A stretch of DNA of 64,000 nt. Source: Streptomyces sp. WAC05374 (GTDB taxonomy: Bacteria; Actinomycetota; Actinomycetes; Streptomycetales; Streptomycetaceae). Below the pieces are notes generated by a model. It made no database searches. It saw only the letters and a list, made by a program, of their open reading frames with translations, and was not told the origin of the DNA. A program made the position numbers and the translations under genes. Each line of letters opens with the position of its first letter. Within the stretch, counting starts at the first letter, position 1. Of the stretch, positions 1-8,432 are shown piece after piece. The stretch spans positions 1 to 64,000 of the forward strand of contig NZ_SMNQ01000015.1 in the NCBI RefSeq assembly GCF_004353505.1, given 5' to 3'.

Positions 1-79
1 CCGAACCCGGAAGCTAAGCCTTTCAGCGCCGATGGTACTGCAGGGGGGACCCTGTGGGAGAGTAGGACGCCGCCGAACA
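1..79 (+). rRNA. rrf: 5S ribosomal RNA, 3' part (5' end outside window)
   Basis: The first 79 bases match the 3' two-thirds of an actinobacterial 5S rRNA as I know it, ending in the terminal-stem segment CGCCGAACA. It is the last gene of an rRNA operon that lies to the left of the window and is followed directly by a strong terminator. The exact 3' end could be 77 to 79. Confidence 0.93.
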
Positions 80-90
80 AATTTTGTGGG

Positions 91-122
91 AAAGCCCCGC
101 ACCTCTGGTGCGGGGCTTTTTC
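91..122 (+). terminator. rRNA operon intrinsic terminator
   Basis: Perfect 13-bp inverted repeat, AAAGCCCCGCACC (91-103) against GGTGCGGGGCTTT (107-119), with a 3-nt loop and a run of T. It lies about 12 bases past the 5S end, so it should end the rRNA transcript. Confidence 0.92.
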
Positions 123-139
123 GCGTTTACAGTCGGGTT

Positions 140-784
140 ATGCGCTATGACTTGGTCATCTTCGACAATGACGGTGTGCTCGTGGACAGCGAGCCCGTCT
201 CCAACACCATCCTGGCCGCGTACCTGACCGAGCTCGGGCACCCCACCACGTACGAGGACTCCCTGCGGGACTACATGGGCGCCGCGGTGCACCGCATTCA
301 CGATCTGGTGCTGGAGCGGTCCGGGCAGCGGCTGCCGGAGGACTTCGACGACATTTTCCACGCCCGTGTGTTCGCCGCGTTCGAGCGCGAGTTGCAGGTG
401 GTCGCCGGCGTACCGGAGGTGCTGGAGAAGCTCGCCGCCGAGGGGGTGCCGTACTGCGTCGCGTCGTCCGGGAGCCATGAGCGGATTCGGGTCGGGCACC
501 GGAAGACCGGGCTGGACCGGTGGTTCGGTGAGGGCACGGTCTTCAGCGCCCAGGACGTGGGGCGGGGGAAGCCGGCACCGGATCTGTTCCTGTACGCCGC
601 CGAGCGGATGGGGGTGGCGCCCGAGCGGTGCGTGGTGGTCGAGGACTCTCCGTTGGGAGTGCGGGCCGCGCTGGCGGCGGGGATGGACGTGTACGGGTTC
701 ACCGCGATGACCCCGGCCGGGAAGCTGGCGGGGGCCAAGGGCTGCTTCGACGACATGGGGACGCTGATGGAACTGCTCGGGTGA
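140..784 (+). CDS. HAD-superfamily phosphatase (beta-phosphoglucomutase-like subfamily)
   Basis: Predicted cytoplasmic 214-residue HAD hydrolase. The nucleophile motif FDNDGVLVDSE is at the N-terminus with Asp9 as likely nucleophile and Asp11 as acid/base. The SSGSHERI segment supplies motif II, GKPAPDLF carries the motif III lysine and VVEDSPLGV is motif IV. A helical cap lies between motifs I and II, as in the phosphoglucomutase/sugar-phosphate phosphatase group, so a small sugar phosphate is the likely substrate, but the sequence does not say which. I use the ATG at 140 because motif I then sits at the normal distance from the N-terminus; a longer in-frame reading would begin inside the rRNA terminator region. 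Confidence 0.88.
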   Translation: MRYDLVIFDNDGVLVDSEPVSNTILAAYLTELGHPTTYEDSLRDYMGAAVHRIHDLVLERSGQRLPEDFDDIFHARVFAAFERELQVVAGVPEVLEKLAAEGVPYCVASSGSHERIRVGHRKTGLDRWFGEGTVFSAQDVGRGKPAPDLFLYAAERMGVAPERCVVVEDSPLGVRAALAAGMDVYGFTAMTPAGKLAGAKGCFDDMGTLMELLG

Positions 785-836
785 CGCGTGTGATCGGTCT
801 ACTCAGCGGTAGGTGAGCGCCCTACGCTGTGCCGCC

Positions 837-2006
837 ATGACGGATGCGCGGTTGAGGCGTGGGCGGGGCTCGCTGGCGGTCTGCTTCTTCGTGCAGGGGG
901 TGACGTTCGCGCTCCTGGTGACACGTATCCCCGCGATTCAGGACCGCTGCGGGATATCCGACTCCCTGCTGCCGGCCTTCCTGGCGGCCGTGCCCGTGCT
1001 CGCCGGTGTGGGGAGCGTGGCCGCCGGGAAGCTGGTGCGCCGGGTGGCGCCGAGCGCGGTGCTCCGGTGGGCGCAGCCGGTGGTGCTGCTCGCGCTCCTC
1101 GGGGTGGGCGCCGGGGAGCGGATGTGGCACGTGGCGGTCGCGCTCTCGGTGTTCGGGCTGGCCGTCGGGGCGCTCGACGCGTCGATGAACATGCTGGGCG
1201 TGAGCCTCCAGCACGCGTACGGACGCAGCATCATGCTCGGGTTCCACGCGGCGTACAGCCTGGGCGGGATCGTGGGGGCGTCGCTGGCCTGGGTGGCGGT
1301 GCACAGGGATGTGGCGCTGGGCGTGTCGTACCTGGCGGTCGTCGTGGTGGTGCTGCCGGCGGCGCTGGTGGGGAGCCGGTGGTACGTGGACGGGGGACGG
1401 GGAGGCGGGGAGGGGCCGGCGGGAGGCCGCGCGGCCGGGGTGCTGGTGCCGCTGTGCCTGGTGATGACGTTCGCGTACATCGGTGACTCGACGGTCTCCA
1501 ACTGGAGCGCGAAGTACCTGACGGACGTGCTGGGCGGCTCGGAGGCGCTGGCGACGGTTCCGTACAACGCCTATATGGTCACGACCCTGTTGGGCCGGGC
1601 CGTGGGGGACCTGGGGGTGCGGCGGTTCGGTGCGGTGGCCGTGGTGCGGGGTGGGGCGGTGCTGGCGGCGGCCGGGTTCGGGGTGGTGGCCGGCGCGCCG
1701 GGGCCGGGGGCCGGGGTGGCGGGGTTCACGCTGCTCGGCGTCGGCCTGAGCGTGCTGGTGCCGCAGACGTTCGCCGCGGCGCGCGGTGACGCGGAGGTGG
1801 CGCGACTGAACGTCTTCAACTACGTGGGCTTCCTCGTCGGCTCGCCGCTGGTGGGTGCGCTGGGGGACGCGTGGAGTTACCGCGGGGCGATGCTGGTGCC
1901 CCTGGTGTTGGTGCTGGTGACGCTGCGGTATGCCCGGTCGTTCGGCGTTGAACGGGACCGATACGGTGGCGGGCATGAGCGGCCGCGCACTGTTGATGTG
2001 GGATGA
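837..2006 (+). CDS. MFS transporter
   Basis: Integral membrane protein of 389 residues with about twelve hydrophobic segments, typical of the major facilitator superfamily. The first segment, around SLAVCFFVQGVTFALLV, is followed by a short loop with TRIP, as in the YbjJ/FucP-like sugar or drug exporter branch. There is a short basic cytoplasmic loop in the middle (around residues 185-200). Substrate unknown. The ATG at 837 gives a normal N-terminus; an in-frame GTG at 813 would add eight residues, and neither has a clear Shine-Dalgarno sequence. The 3' end overlaps the start of the AcuC-like gene by 32 bases, so the two are probably co-transcribed. Confidence 0.85.
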   Translation: MTDARLRRGRGSLAVCFFVQGVTFALLVTRIPAIQDRCGISDSLLPAFLAAVPVLAGVGSVAAGKLVRRVAPSAVLRWAQPVVLLALLGVGAGERMWHVAVALSVFGLAVGALDASMNMLGVSLQHAYGRSIMLGFHAAYSLGGIVGASLAWVAVHRDVALGVSYLAVVVVVLPAALVGSRWYVDGGRGGGEGPAGGRAAGVLVPLCLVMTFAYIGDSTVSNWSAKYLTDVLGGSEALATVPYNAYMVTTLLGRAVGDLGVRRFGAVAVVRGGAVLAAAGFGVVAGAPGPGAGVAGFTLLGVGLSVLVPQTFAAARGDAEVARLNVFNYVGFLVGSPLVGALGDAWSYRGAMLVPLVLVLVTLRYARSFGVERDRYGGGHERPRTVDVG

Positions 2007-3150
2007 CGCACTGACCGGGTACGACTTCGGAGCCGGGCACCCGATGGACCCGGTGCGCCTCGCGCTGACCATGGGGTTGGTGCGGGCGTACGGGCTGGAC
2101 CGTCAGGTGGACGTGGTGGCCGCGAAGCCGGCCGGGGACTCCACGCTGCGGCTGGTGCACCGTGAGGACTACGTGGCGGCCGTACGGGCGGCGTCGGCGG
2201 ACCCGGGGGCGGCGGACCAGGCGTACGGGCTGGGAACGCTGGACGATCCGGCGTTCGCCGGGATGCACCAGGCGTCGGCGCTGATCGCGGGTCAGTCGGT
2301 CGGTGCGGCCGAGGCCGTGTGGCGGGGCGAGGCCGCGCACGCGGTGAACTTCGCGGGCGGGCTGCACCACGCGATGCCGGGTTCGGCGGCGGGCTTCTGC
2401 ATCTACAACGACGCGTCCCTGGCGATCGCGCGGCTGCTGGAGCTGGGCGCCGAGCGGGTGGCGTACGTGGACGTGGACGTGCACCACGGGGATGGTGTGC
2501 AGGCGGCGTTCTGGGAGGACCCCCGGGTGCTGACCATCTCGCTGCACGAGCACCCGCGCACGCTGTTCCCGGGCACCGGGTGGCCGGAGGAGACGGGCGC
2601 GGCGGGGCCCGCCGAGGGCGGTGCGGCGAACGTGGCGCTGCCCGCCGGGACGGGCGACGCCGGCTGGCTGCGGGCGTTCCACGCGGTGGTGCCCGAGCTG
2701 CTGGCGGACTTCCGGCCCCAGGTGCTGGTGACGCAGCACGGGGCGGACACCCACTTCGAGGACCCGCTCGCGCACCTGGCGGTGTCCCTGGACGCCCAGC
2801 GGGCGGTCCAGGCGGCCTGCCACGACCTGGCCCACGAGTACGCCGACGGGCGCTGGGTCGCCCTGGGCGGCGGCGGGTACGCGGTCGTGGACGTCGTCCC
2901 GCGTTCGTGGACGCATCTGGTGGGCATCGCGGCGGGTGCTCCGGTGGAGCCCGAGTCGGTGATCCCGTCGTCGTGGCGGGACGAGGTGTACGCGCGGACG
3001 CGGCAGCTCGCGCCGGGGCGGATGACCGACGGGCGGTGGCCGCTGTCGTGGCGGGGCTGGGACGAGGGGTACGACCCGGCGGACCGGCTCGACCAGGCGG
3101 TGCTGGCGGCCCGCCGGGCGGTGTTCCCGCTGCGGGGGCTGCTGCCGTAG
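1975..3150 (+). CDS. acuC: AcuC-type histone deacetylase family protein
   Basis: A 391-residue protein of the arginase/deacetylase fold. It has the tandem histidines (HHAMPGSAAGF, about residues 131-132) of the charge relay and the zinc-binding YVDVDVHHGDG block (about residues 164-174), followed by a C-terminal LGGGGYAV glycine-rich loop. In Bacillus, AcuC removes acetyl groups from lysines of acetyl-CoA synthetase; a similar protein-deacetylase role is likely here. Start at ATG 1975 (MSGRALLMWDD) matches the usual family N-terminus and lies inside the end of the MFS gene, suggesting translational coupling. No acs or acuA neighbour is seen. Confidence 0.88.
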   Translation: MSGRALLMWDDALTGYDFGAGHPMDPVRLALTMGLVRAYGLDRQVDVVAAKPAGDSTLRLVHREDYVAAVRAASADPGAADQAYGLGTLDDPAFAGMHQASALIAGQSVGAAEAVWRGEAAHAVNFAGGLHHAMPGSAAGFCIYNDASLAIARLLELGAERVAYVDVDVHHGDGVQAAFWEDPRVLTISLHEHPRTLFPGTGWPEETGAAGPAEGGAANVALPAGTGDAGWLRAFHAVVPELLADFRPQVLVTQHGADTHFEDPLAHLAVSLDAQRAVQAACHDLAHEYADGRWVALGGGGYAVVDVVPRSWTHLVGIAAGAPVEPESVIPSSWRDEVYARTRQLAPGRMTDGRWPLSWRGWDEGYDPADRLDQAVLAARRAVFPLRGLLP

Positions 3151-3293
3151 GGGAGCGGCCGGCGGGTGGTCCCTGCCTGGCGGGGAGGGCCGCCCTGGGG
3201 CACCCGCGCCCGCCTTCGGCGGGGTTACGCCAACTGTGGGGTGTCGCCAAGGTTTTGGCGCCCGCGCGGGGGTGGTGCGGCAGCATCGGCAGG

Positions 3294-4109
3294 GTGCTGA
3301 GTACCGGTGCGATGCGTGCGCATTTGTTGGCGGCCGGGCTGGCCGGTCCGGTGGCGACCTCGCGGGAGCAGAGTCTGCGGAGCTACCGCCTGTTCGCGGC
3401 CCGGGACCCCCGGGTGACCCTGGGGCTCGATCCGCTGTGGAGGTGGGACGAGCGGGACTTGTTACGGCTGATGGCGGACAAGTGCGGGGTCTCCGGCGAC
3501 CCCGCGTACCGGTCCGGGCCCGACGTCATCGACCCGGAGCGGACACTGAGCGCGCTCGGCGCGTTCGCCGCGCGGCTGGCGGAGGCGGCCAGGAGACGGG
3601 CTCCGGTGCTGCTCGGGACCGGTCATCCACACCGACTGCTCGGTTTCTACGCCGGGCTCGCAGACGCTTTGTCGGCGGCCGGATGTCTCGTTCTCACACC
3701 CGCGCAGGGGCGATGTGTCGACATAACGACCCGGTTCGGCGTACGTACGTACAGTCTCGACTACGTACGGGGAGTCGCGTTGGTGCGGGAAGAAGGGGCC
3801 GAAGGCGCCGGTTGTGAGACCGGCGCACACACCCATTCCCCCCTCCCGGTCAGGGCAGCTCTGGAGGGTCTGGCGGACGCCGGAGGGCCCCTGCCGGAGC
3901 TCGTCGTGGGAGACCACGGATGGGTCTGCGGCGCAGGTCAGCTCGGTATTGAGGCCGTCGGCCTGGCCGACACGGACGACCCCGCGCTCTTCGTCGGGGA
4001 GGCCGAGGGACGGGTGTCCGTCGCCGTTCCCCTTGATGACGCTGTGCGGTCTGATTACTACCGACCGCTTACTCGCTATGTACTCAATCGAGCGTGTCTG
4101 TCACGGTAG
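3294..4109 (+). CDS. phosphatase-like protein with a TTA codon (possible bldA target)
   Basis: A 271-residue soluble protein that resembles a Streptomyces family usually labelled 'phosphatase'; I see no classical catalytic motif that proves this. Conserved-looking blocks are LLGTGHPHRLLGFY near residue 115 and VVGDHGWVCGAGQLG near residue 205; their His and Asp residues could bind a metal. The codon at 3462-3464 is TTA (Leu57), the rare codon read only by the bldA tRNA in Streptomyces. It lies close to the bldC-like and bldN/rsbN genes, which fits developmental timing. Start is GTG 3294; an ATG at 3309 is an alternative, and neither has a good ribosome site. Confidence 0.7.
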   Translation: MLSTGAMRAHLLAAGLAGPVATSREQSLRSYRLFAARDPRVTLGLDPLWRWDERDLLRLMADKCGVSGDPAYRSGPDVIDPERTLSALGAFAARLAEAARRRAPVLLGTGHPHRLLGFYAGLADALSAAGCLVLTPAQGRCVDITTRFGVRTYSLDYVRGVALVREEGAEGAGCETGAHTHSPLPVRAALEGLADAGGPLPELVVGDHGWVCGAGQLGIEAVGLADTDDPALFVGEAEGRVSVAVPLDDAVRSDYYRPLTRYVLNRACLSR

Positions 4110-4237
4110 GCGGCCGATGGCAGCTCCTCTTCCCCACTCGTATCACCCGCCCCTAGTCTGGTGAGTGAGCGCACCGCGACGAAGAGTCACCGGAGGGGAA
4201 GCCGGTGGGCGTTGCGGGCGGAAGGTACAGGTGGGTC

Positions 4238-4450
4238 ATGGCTGCTGCTGGCGAGAGGCCTCTCAACGAGGTCAAGTTCCTGACCGTGGCGGAAGTCGCC
4301 GCGGTGATGCGAGTGTCGAAGATGACCGTGTACCGCTTGGTGCACAGCGGTCATCTGCCGGCGATCCGGGTGGGCAGGTCATTCCGGGTGCCGGAGCAAG
4401 CGGTTCACGAGTACCTCCGTGAGTCCTTTGTGGGGGTGGAGACGGCTTAG
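4238..4450 (+). CDS. BldC-like excisionase-family DNA-binding protein
   Basis: A 70-residue MerR/excisionase-type winged helix-turn-helix protein and paralogue of BldC. The core is FLTVAEVAAVMRVSKMTVYR (residues 15-34), the HTH, followed by the wing IRVGRSFRVPEQAV. Such single-domain proteins bind direct-repeat DNA cooperatively. I recall the orthologue being called bdtA in Streptomyces but am not certain, so no symbol is given. Start ATG 4238 follows AGGTGGG; an upstream in-frame GTG at 4205 would add eleven residues unlike the family. It lies upstream of the small basic gene at 4602 and near bldN, so a developmental role is plausible. Confidence 0.88.
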   Translation: MAAAGERPLNEVKFLTVAEVAAVMRVSKMTVYRLVHSGHLPAIRVGRSFRVPEQAVHEYLRESFVGVETA

Positions 4451-4601
4451 CCGCCGTCAGGGGAGTCCCATGTACCCCTCGGATTACAAGCTCGGCGCTC
4501 GGGCCGGTAGGCTAGACCGACGTAGGTCGTGTGGGCCCAGACGCCCCGCACCGAGATCCCCGCTTGTGCGGGGGTGTTCCGAGAAGTGAGCGAGGGTAGT
4601 C

Positions 4602-4700
4602 GTGGGCTCTGTTATCAAGAAGCGGCGTAAGCGGATGGCCAAGAAGAAGCACCGCAAGCTGCTCAAGCGCACCCGCGTTCAGCGTCGCAACAAGAAGTAA
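4602..4700 (+). CDS. AURKAIP1/COX24-domain small basic protein
   Basis: A 32-codon gene encoding an extremely basic peptide that starts MGSVIKKRRKRMAKKKHRKL and ends RRNKK. This is the short actinobacterial AURKAIP1/COX24-type protein; its eukaryotic relatives are mitochondrial small-subunit ribosomal proteins, so ribosome association is likely. GTG start at 4602. It is followed within 25 bases by a strong terminator, so it ends its own transcript. It is too short for ordinary gene callers' default limits. Confidence 0.9.
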   Translation: MGSVIKKRRKRMAKKKHRKLLKRTRVQRRNKK

Positions 4701-4723
4701 GCGACGGCTGTACGTGCGCCATT

Positions 4724-4759
4724 CGCGGCCCTTCCACCGGTTCCGGTGGGAGGGCCGCG
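4724..4759 (+). terminator. intrinsic terminator after the AURKAIP1 gene
   Basis: 17-bp stem, CGCGGCCCTTCCACCGG against CCGGTGGGAGGGCCGCG with one G-T pair and a 2-base centre, followed by TGTTT. It ends 24-60 bases after the stop of the small gene and well before the next start. Confidence 0.82.
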
Positions 4760-4859
4760 GTGTTTCCCGCGTGACCCGTCGGGGTGCGGCGGTCATTACA
4801 GCGCACCATTCACCCGCTACGGTGGCCGGTAGGCGAGGACCGAACGGAAGGCGCTGATC

Positions 4860-5930
4860 TTGGGGAAGGTCGTGCTCGTCACCGGCGTGGCCCGGCAGCT
4901 CGGCGGCAGGTTCGTCCGCCGCATCCAGCGGGACCCGGAGGTGGAGCGGGTCATCGGCGTGGACGCCGTCCCGCCCGCCCACCAGTTGGGTGACGCGGAG
5001 TTCGTCCGTGCCGACATCCGCCAGCCCGCCATAGGGCGGGTCCTGGCCGAGTACGGGGTCGACACCGTCGTCCACATGGACGTCACCGGGACGCCGCTGG
5101 GCGCCGGCGGCCGGACTGCGGTCAAGGAGACCAACGTCATCGGCACCATGCAGCTCCTCGGGGCGTGCCAGAAGTCACCGACGGTCAGCCGCCTGGTGGT
5201 GAAGTCCAGTACGAGCGTGTACGGCTCCGCCCCCCGCGACCCGGCCGTCTTCATGGAGACGACACCGCCGAAGTCCCTGCCGAGCGGCGGCTTCGCGAAG
5301 GACGCCGTCGAGGTCGAGGGGTACGTGCGCGGCTTCGCGCGACGGCGGCCCGACGTGGCGGTGTGCGTGCTGCGGTTCGCCAACATCCTCGGGCCGGCCG
5401 CGGACTCGCCGCTGGCCGAGTACCTGTCGCTGCCCGTCCTGCCGACGGTGTTCGGCTACGACCCGCGGTTGCAGTTCGTCCACGAGGACGACGTCGTCGA
5501 GGTGCTGCGGATCGCCTCGCACGAGCCGCGGCGCGGCACGCTCAACAGCGGCACGTTCAACGTGGCCGGTGACGGTGTGCTGACGCTGTCGCAGTGCTCG
5601 AGGCGGCTGGGGCGCCCGACGGTGCCGGTGCCGCTGCCGGCGGTCACCTGGGTGGGTACGGCGCTGCGCACGGTCGGCGTGACGGACTTCTCGCCCGAGC
5701 AGATCCGGCTCCTGACGCACGGCCGGGTGGTGAGCACGGCGCAGATGCGCGAGACGCTCGGCTTCGCACCCACGTACACGACCGCGGAGACCTTCGCGGA
5801 CTTCGCCCGCGGCCGGGGCCCGGGCCTGCTGCCGCCGGAGGCCCTCGCGGGGGCGGTCGACCGGATCGCCTCGTCGTCGCTGCCGTTGCTGGGCGGCGGC
5901 CGGGCGAAGACGACTCAGAGCGCCGGATGA
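4860..5930 (+). CDS. NAD(P)-binding short-chain dehydrogenase/epimerase-like protein
   Basis: A 356-residue extended-SDR fold protein. The N-terminal VVLVTGVARQLGGRF is a TGxxxxxGG nucleotide-binding loop, and the KSSTSVYGSAP block is the usual Ser segment. The expected YxxxK pair is not visible: the matching stretch reads GGFAKDAVEVEGYV, with Phe-Ala-Lys instead. It may therefore bind NAD(P) or another ligand without normal dehydrogenase chemistry, or use a shifted residue. The C-terminus resembles an UDP-glucose-epimerase-type substrate lobe. TTG start at 4860 gives the SDR N-terminus. The next gene starts 17 bases downstream, so they likely form an operon with the acyltransferase. Confidence 0.78.
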   Translation: MGKVVLVTGVARQLGGRFVRRIQRDPEVERVIGVDAVPPAHQLGDAEFVRADIRQPAIGRVLAEYGVDTVVHMDVTGTPLGAGGRTAVKETNVIGTMQLLGACQKSPTVSRLVVKSSTSVYGSAPRDPAVFMETTPPKSLPSGGFAKDAVEVEGYVRGFARRRPDVAVCVLRFANILGPAADSPLAEYLSLPVLPTVFGYDPRLQFVHEDDVVEVLRIASHEPRRGTLNSGTFNVAGDGVLTLSQCSRRLGRPTVPVPLPAVTWVGTALRTVGVTDFSPEQIRLLTHGRVVSTAQMRETLGFAPTYTTAETFADFARGRGPGLLPPEALAGAVDRIASSSLPLLGGGRAKTTQSAG

Positions 5931-5947
5931 GGGAGCGCGATTCAACG

Positions 5948-7012
5948 ATGGCGGACGCCAAGGTCATTCCGTTCGACGACGACCGGTCGCGCGCGGGTGC
6001 GACCGGCCCCCGGCCGGGCCGCCGGCGGTCCCTGCTGGGCGGCGGCACCCGGCGGCGTACGGGCGAGGGCGGGGTGAGCGCCCTGCCGGGGCCTCAGACG
6101 CCCGGGGCGGCGGCCGGCACGGGCACGGACGGGGCACCGGAGGACGCGCGGGCCGGCACGGGTGCGGACGGCGGCGACTGGGAGCGGCGGATCGCCGGCG
6201 GGCTGGCCTTCCTGCGGCGGCGGATCACCGGCGAGTACGAGGTCGACGAGTTCGGGTACGACGAGGAGCTCACCGACCAGGTCCTGATGTCGCTGCTGCG
6301 GCCGCTGTACGAGAAGTACTTCCGCGTCGAGGTGAAGGGCATCGAGAACATCCCGTCCGAGGGCGGGGCGCTGGTGGTGGCGAACCATTCGGGGACGCTG
6401 CCGCTGGACGGGCTGATGATGCAGGTCGCCGTGCACGACAACCACCCGGCAGGGCGCCACCTGCGGCTCCTCGCCGCGGACCTGGTCTTCATGCTGCCGG
6501 TCGTCAACGAGCTGGCCCGCAAGGCGGGGCACACGCTGGCGTGCGCGGAGGACGCGGAGCGGCTGCTCCAGCGCGGTGAGGTCGTCGGGGTGATGCCGGA
6601 AGGCTTCAAGGGCATCGGGAAGCCCTTCGGCGAGCGCTACAAGCTCCAGCGGTTCGGCCGCGGCGGGTTCGTCTCGACCGCGCTGCGGGCGGGGGCGCCG
6701 ATCGTCCCGTGTTCGATCGTGGGGGCGGAGGAGATCTACCCCATGATCGGTAACGCCAGGACGCTGGCACGGCTGCTGGGCTTCCCGTACTTCCCGATCA
6801 CGCCCACGTTCCCCTGGCTCGGGCCGCTGGGGATGGTGCCGCTGCCGACGAAGTGGACCATCCAGTTCGGCGAGCCGATCCCGACGGACGGCTTCCCGCC
6901 GGAGGCGGCGGAGGACCCGATGCTGATGTTCAACCTGACGGACCAGGTGCGGGAACAGATCCAGCACACGCTCTACAAGCTTCTGGTGCAGCGGCGGTCG
7001 GTGTTCTTCTGA
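5948..7012 (+). CDS. PlsC-type lysophospholipid acyltransferase
   Basis: A 354-residue 1-acyl-glycerol-3-phosphate acyltransferase family protein. The catalytic HxxxxD motif is NHSGTLPLDG with His147 and Asp152, and the second block is EGFKGIGKPFGERYK, equivalent to the EGTRS motif that binds the phosphate. The first ~100 residues are a low-complexity, probably disordered Gly/Arg/Ala region, which makes the protein longer than the usual 240-260 residues. Likely acts at the inner membrane face on phospholipid. I use ATG 5948; ATG 5927 in frame would add seven residues. It ends at a duplicated 'GTGTTCTTCTGAG' stop region. Confidence 0.87.
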   Translation: MADAKVIPFDDDRSRAGATGPRPGRRRSLLGGGTRRRTGEGGVSALPGPQTPGAAAGTGTDGAPEDARAGTGADGGDWERRIAGGLAFLRRRITGEYEVDEFGYDEELTDQVLMSLLRPLYEKYFRVEVKGIENIPSEGGALVVANHSGTLPLDGLMMQVAVHDNHPAGRHLRLLAADLVFMLPVVNELARKAGHTLACAEDAERLLQRGEVVGVMPEGFKGIGKPFGERYKLQRFGRGGFVSTALRAGAPIVPCSIVGAEEIYPMIGNARTLARLLGFPYFPITPTFPWLGPLGMVPLPTKWTIQFGEPIPTDGFPPEAAEDPMLMFNLTDQVREQIQHTLYKLLVQRRSVFF

Positions 7013-7066
7013 GGGCCGGTGTTCTTCTGAGCGGCGGGGGTCTTTGCGGCGGGGGTTTTGGGGGGC

Positions 7067-7102
7067 GGGGGGGGGGGGGGGCGCCCCCGGGGGGGGGCGC
7101 CC
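7067..7102. terminator. G15 tract and hairpin between convergent plsC and rsbN
   Basis: A run of fifteen G (7067-7081) passes into a perfect 10-bp inverted repeat, GGGCGCCCCC (7079-7088) and GGGGGCGCCC (7093-7102), with a GGGG loop. It lies between two converging genes and could end both transcripts. The homopolymer is also a place where sequencing and replication slip, so its exact length is uncertain. Confidence 0.6.
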
Positions 7103-7111
7103 ACCGCCGCT

Positions 7112-8302
7112 CTACCTCGCGTCTTCCTCGTCGATGCCCAGGCCGCCGATGATGCCCGGGAACAGCGGCGGGATCGTGACGTCCGGAGCGGGCGGCGGGG
7201 TGGACTGGGTGCCGCCGCCGGAGGGCGGTGCGGAGGTCGCCGGCTCCGGTTCGAGCAGCCCGCCCGTGTTGCCGCCGAGCAGGCCGTCGTCCTTCGCCGG
7301 GCCGGAGCCGGAACCGGAGGGGCCGGGCTTGCTGCTGCTGCCCGAGGGCCGGGACTCCGGGGCCGACGGGGACTGGTAGGAGGGGCGGGAGCCGGTGGAG
7401 TCCTCGGTGGCACCCGGCCGGCTCGAGCCCCGGCCGTCGCTCCGCTCCGGGGCCTGCGGCAGCTTGGACTGGAGCGGCCCGACCTCTTCGTCTATGGCGG
7501 CGAAGACGTCACTCACCTGGTCCCGTACGTCGGTGAGCTGGGCGGGCAGCCGGTCGCGCAGGCCGTTCCAGGCGTCCCGGTGGCTGCGGGCGAACGAACT
7601 GAGCGTGGCCATCGGCGCGATGGTGCCGTCCCGCTCGTAGGCCAGGCGGAGCAGCCGGTGGCCCTCGGAGGCGTCGTGCTGCATGCCGTTGAGCGCCCGC
7701 CGGATCTCGCCCAGGGACTCGTGGTCCAGCAACCCGGAGCGGTCGCGCTCCATCAGGCGGCGGGCCTCGCCCAGCCGGGTGGAAGCCTGGTTCAGGTAGA
7801 TCTCGCCCCGGTCGGCGTCGTCGTCCGCCATACCGAGCTTGAGGTCTTCCATTCCGCGCTTCAGCCCGTACAGCGAGTCACCCGGGAGGGCGTCGGAACT
7901 GGCAGCGGCCACTCCGCTGAACGCGCCCGCCGCCACCCCGACCGTGAGCCCGCCGGCGGCGAGCCCCTTCGACCAGCGGGAGCGGGGGCGCAACCTCCGG
8001 AGCGCGGTGGCCCGGTGGGCTCCCCGCCCGGACGCCGCCCGCTGCTCCGGCACCGTAGGGCCCGCGGACGCGCTCCCCTCGGCGAACATCGCCTCCATGG
8101 CGGCGACGAGCTGTGCCCGCTGCACCACCTTCACGTCGGGGTCCAACTCCGGCTTCGGCAGCTCGCCGAGACCGCTCGCCAGGGCCAACAGCCGACCCTG
8201 TTCGGTCGGTTCGACCGATGCCTCGGGCTGCTCGGCCGCCTGCTCTTCCAGGGCCTGGGCGAAGGCGTTCGCCCGCCGGTGCGCCGATACGTTCGCGATC
8301 AC
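7112..8302 (-). CDS. rsbN: anti-sigma factor RsbN (inhibitor of sigma-BldN)
   Basis: A 396-residue single-pass membrane anti-sigma factor that holds sigma-BldN inactive at the membrane until development. The N-terminal ~90 residues (VSAHRRANAFAQALEEQ and onwards) form the cytoplasmic sigma-binding part; the membrane segment follows near residues 113-135 (GLAAGGLTVGVAAGAFSG). The outside part holds a DUF5667-like helical domain (ALPGDSLYGLKRGMEDLK) and a long Ser/Pro/Gly-rich tail. Start at GTG 8302, because AGGAGG lies 8 bases upstream; the GTG at 8311 touches that site. Downstream of bldN on the same strand. A candidate sigma-BldN promoter lies at 8433-8461, giving feedback control as known in S. 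venezuelae. Confidence 0.92.
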   Translation of the reverse strand: MIANVSAHRRANAFAQALEEQAAEQPEASVEPTEQGRLLALASGLGELPKPELDPDVKVVQRAQLVAAMEAMFAEGSASAGPTVPEQRAASGRGAHRATALRRLRPRSRWSKGLAAGGLTVGVAAGAFSGVAAASSDALPGDSLYGLKRGMEDLKLGMADDDADRGEIYLNQASTRLGEARRLMERDRSGLLDHESLGEIRRALNGMQHDASEGHRLLRLAYERDGTIAPMATLSSFARSHRDAWNGLRDRLPAQLTDVRDQVSDVFAAIDEEVGPLQSKLPQAPERSDGRGSSRPGATEDSTGSRPSYQSPSAPESRPSGSSSKPGPSGSGSGPAKDDGLLGGNTGGLLEPEPATSAPPSGGGTQSTPPPAPDVTIPPLFPGIIGGLGIDEEDAR

Positions 8303-8432
8303 TGGCGGCACCTCCTCTCGTCATGACGGTCGACTCCCCGGGGGGTCCGGAAGGTTGCACACCTTGAGCACATCCACACGAACGAGTGAGGGGCTGGGCT
8401 CGGGGTGCGACCACAGGGAGCCTGCATCCCGC

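Noticed and set aside
2319..3293. Long upstream extension of the phosphatase-like gene
   Set aside because: It lies in the wrong frame of the AcuC gene and has Gly/Arg/Ala composition typical of a shadow frame.
7067..7102. Frameshifted gene end or phase-variable coding tract at the G run
   Set aside because: The run is outside both plsC and rsbN reading frames, so it cannot switch a protein directly; kept only as a possible terminator and slippage site.
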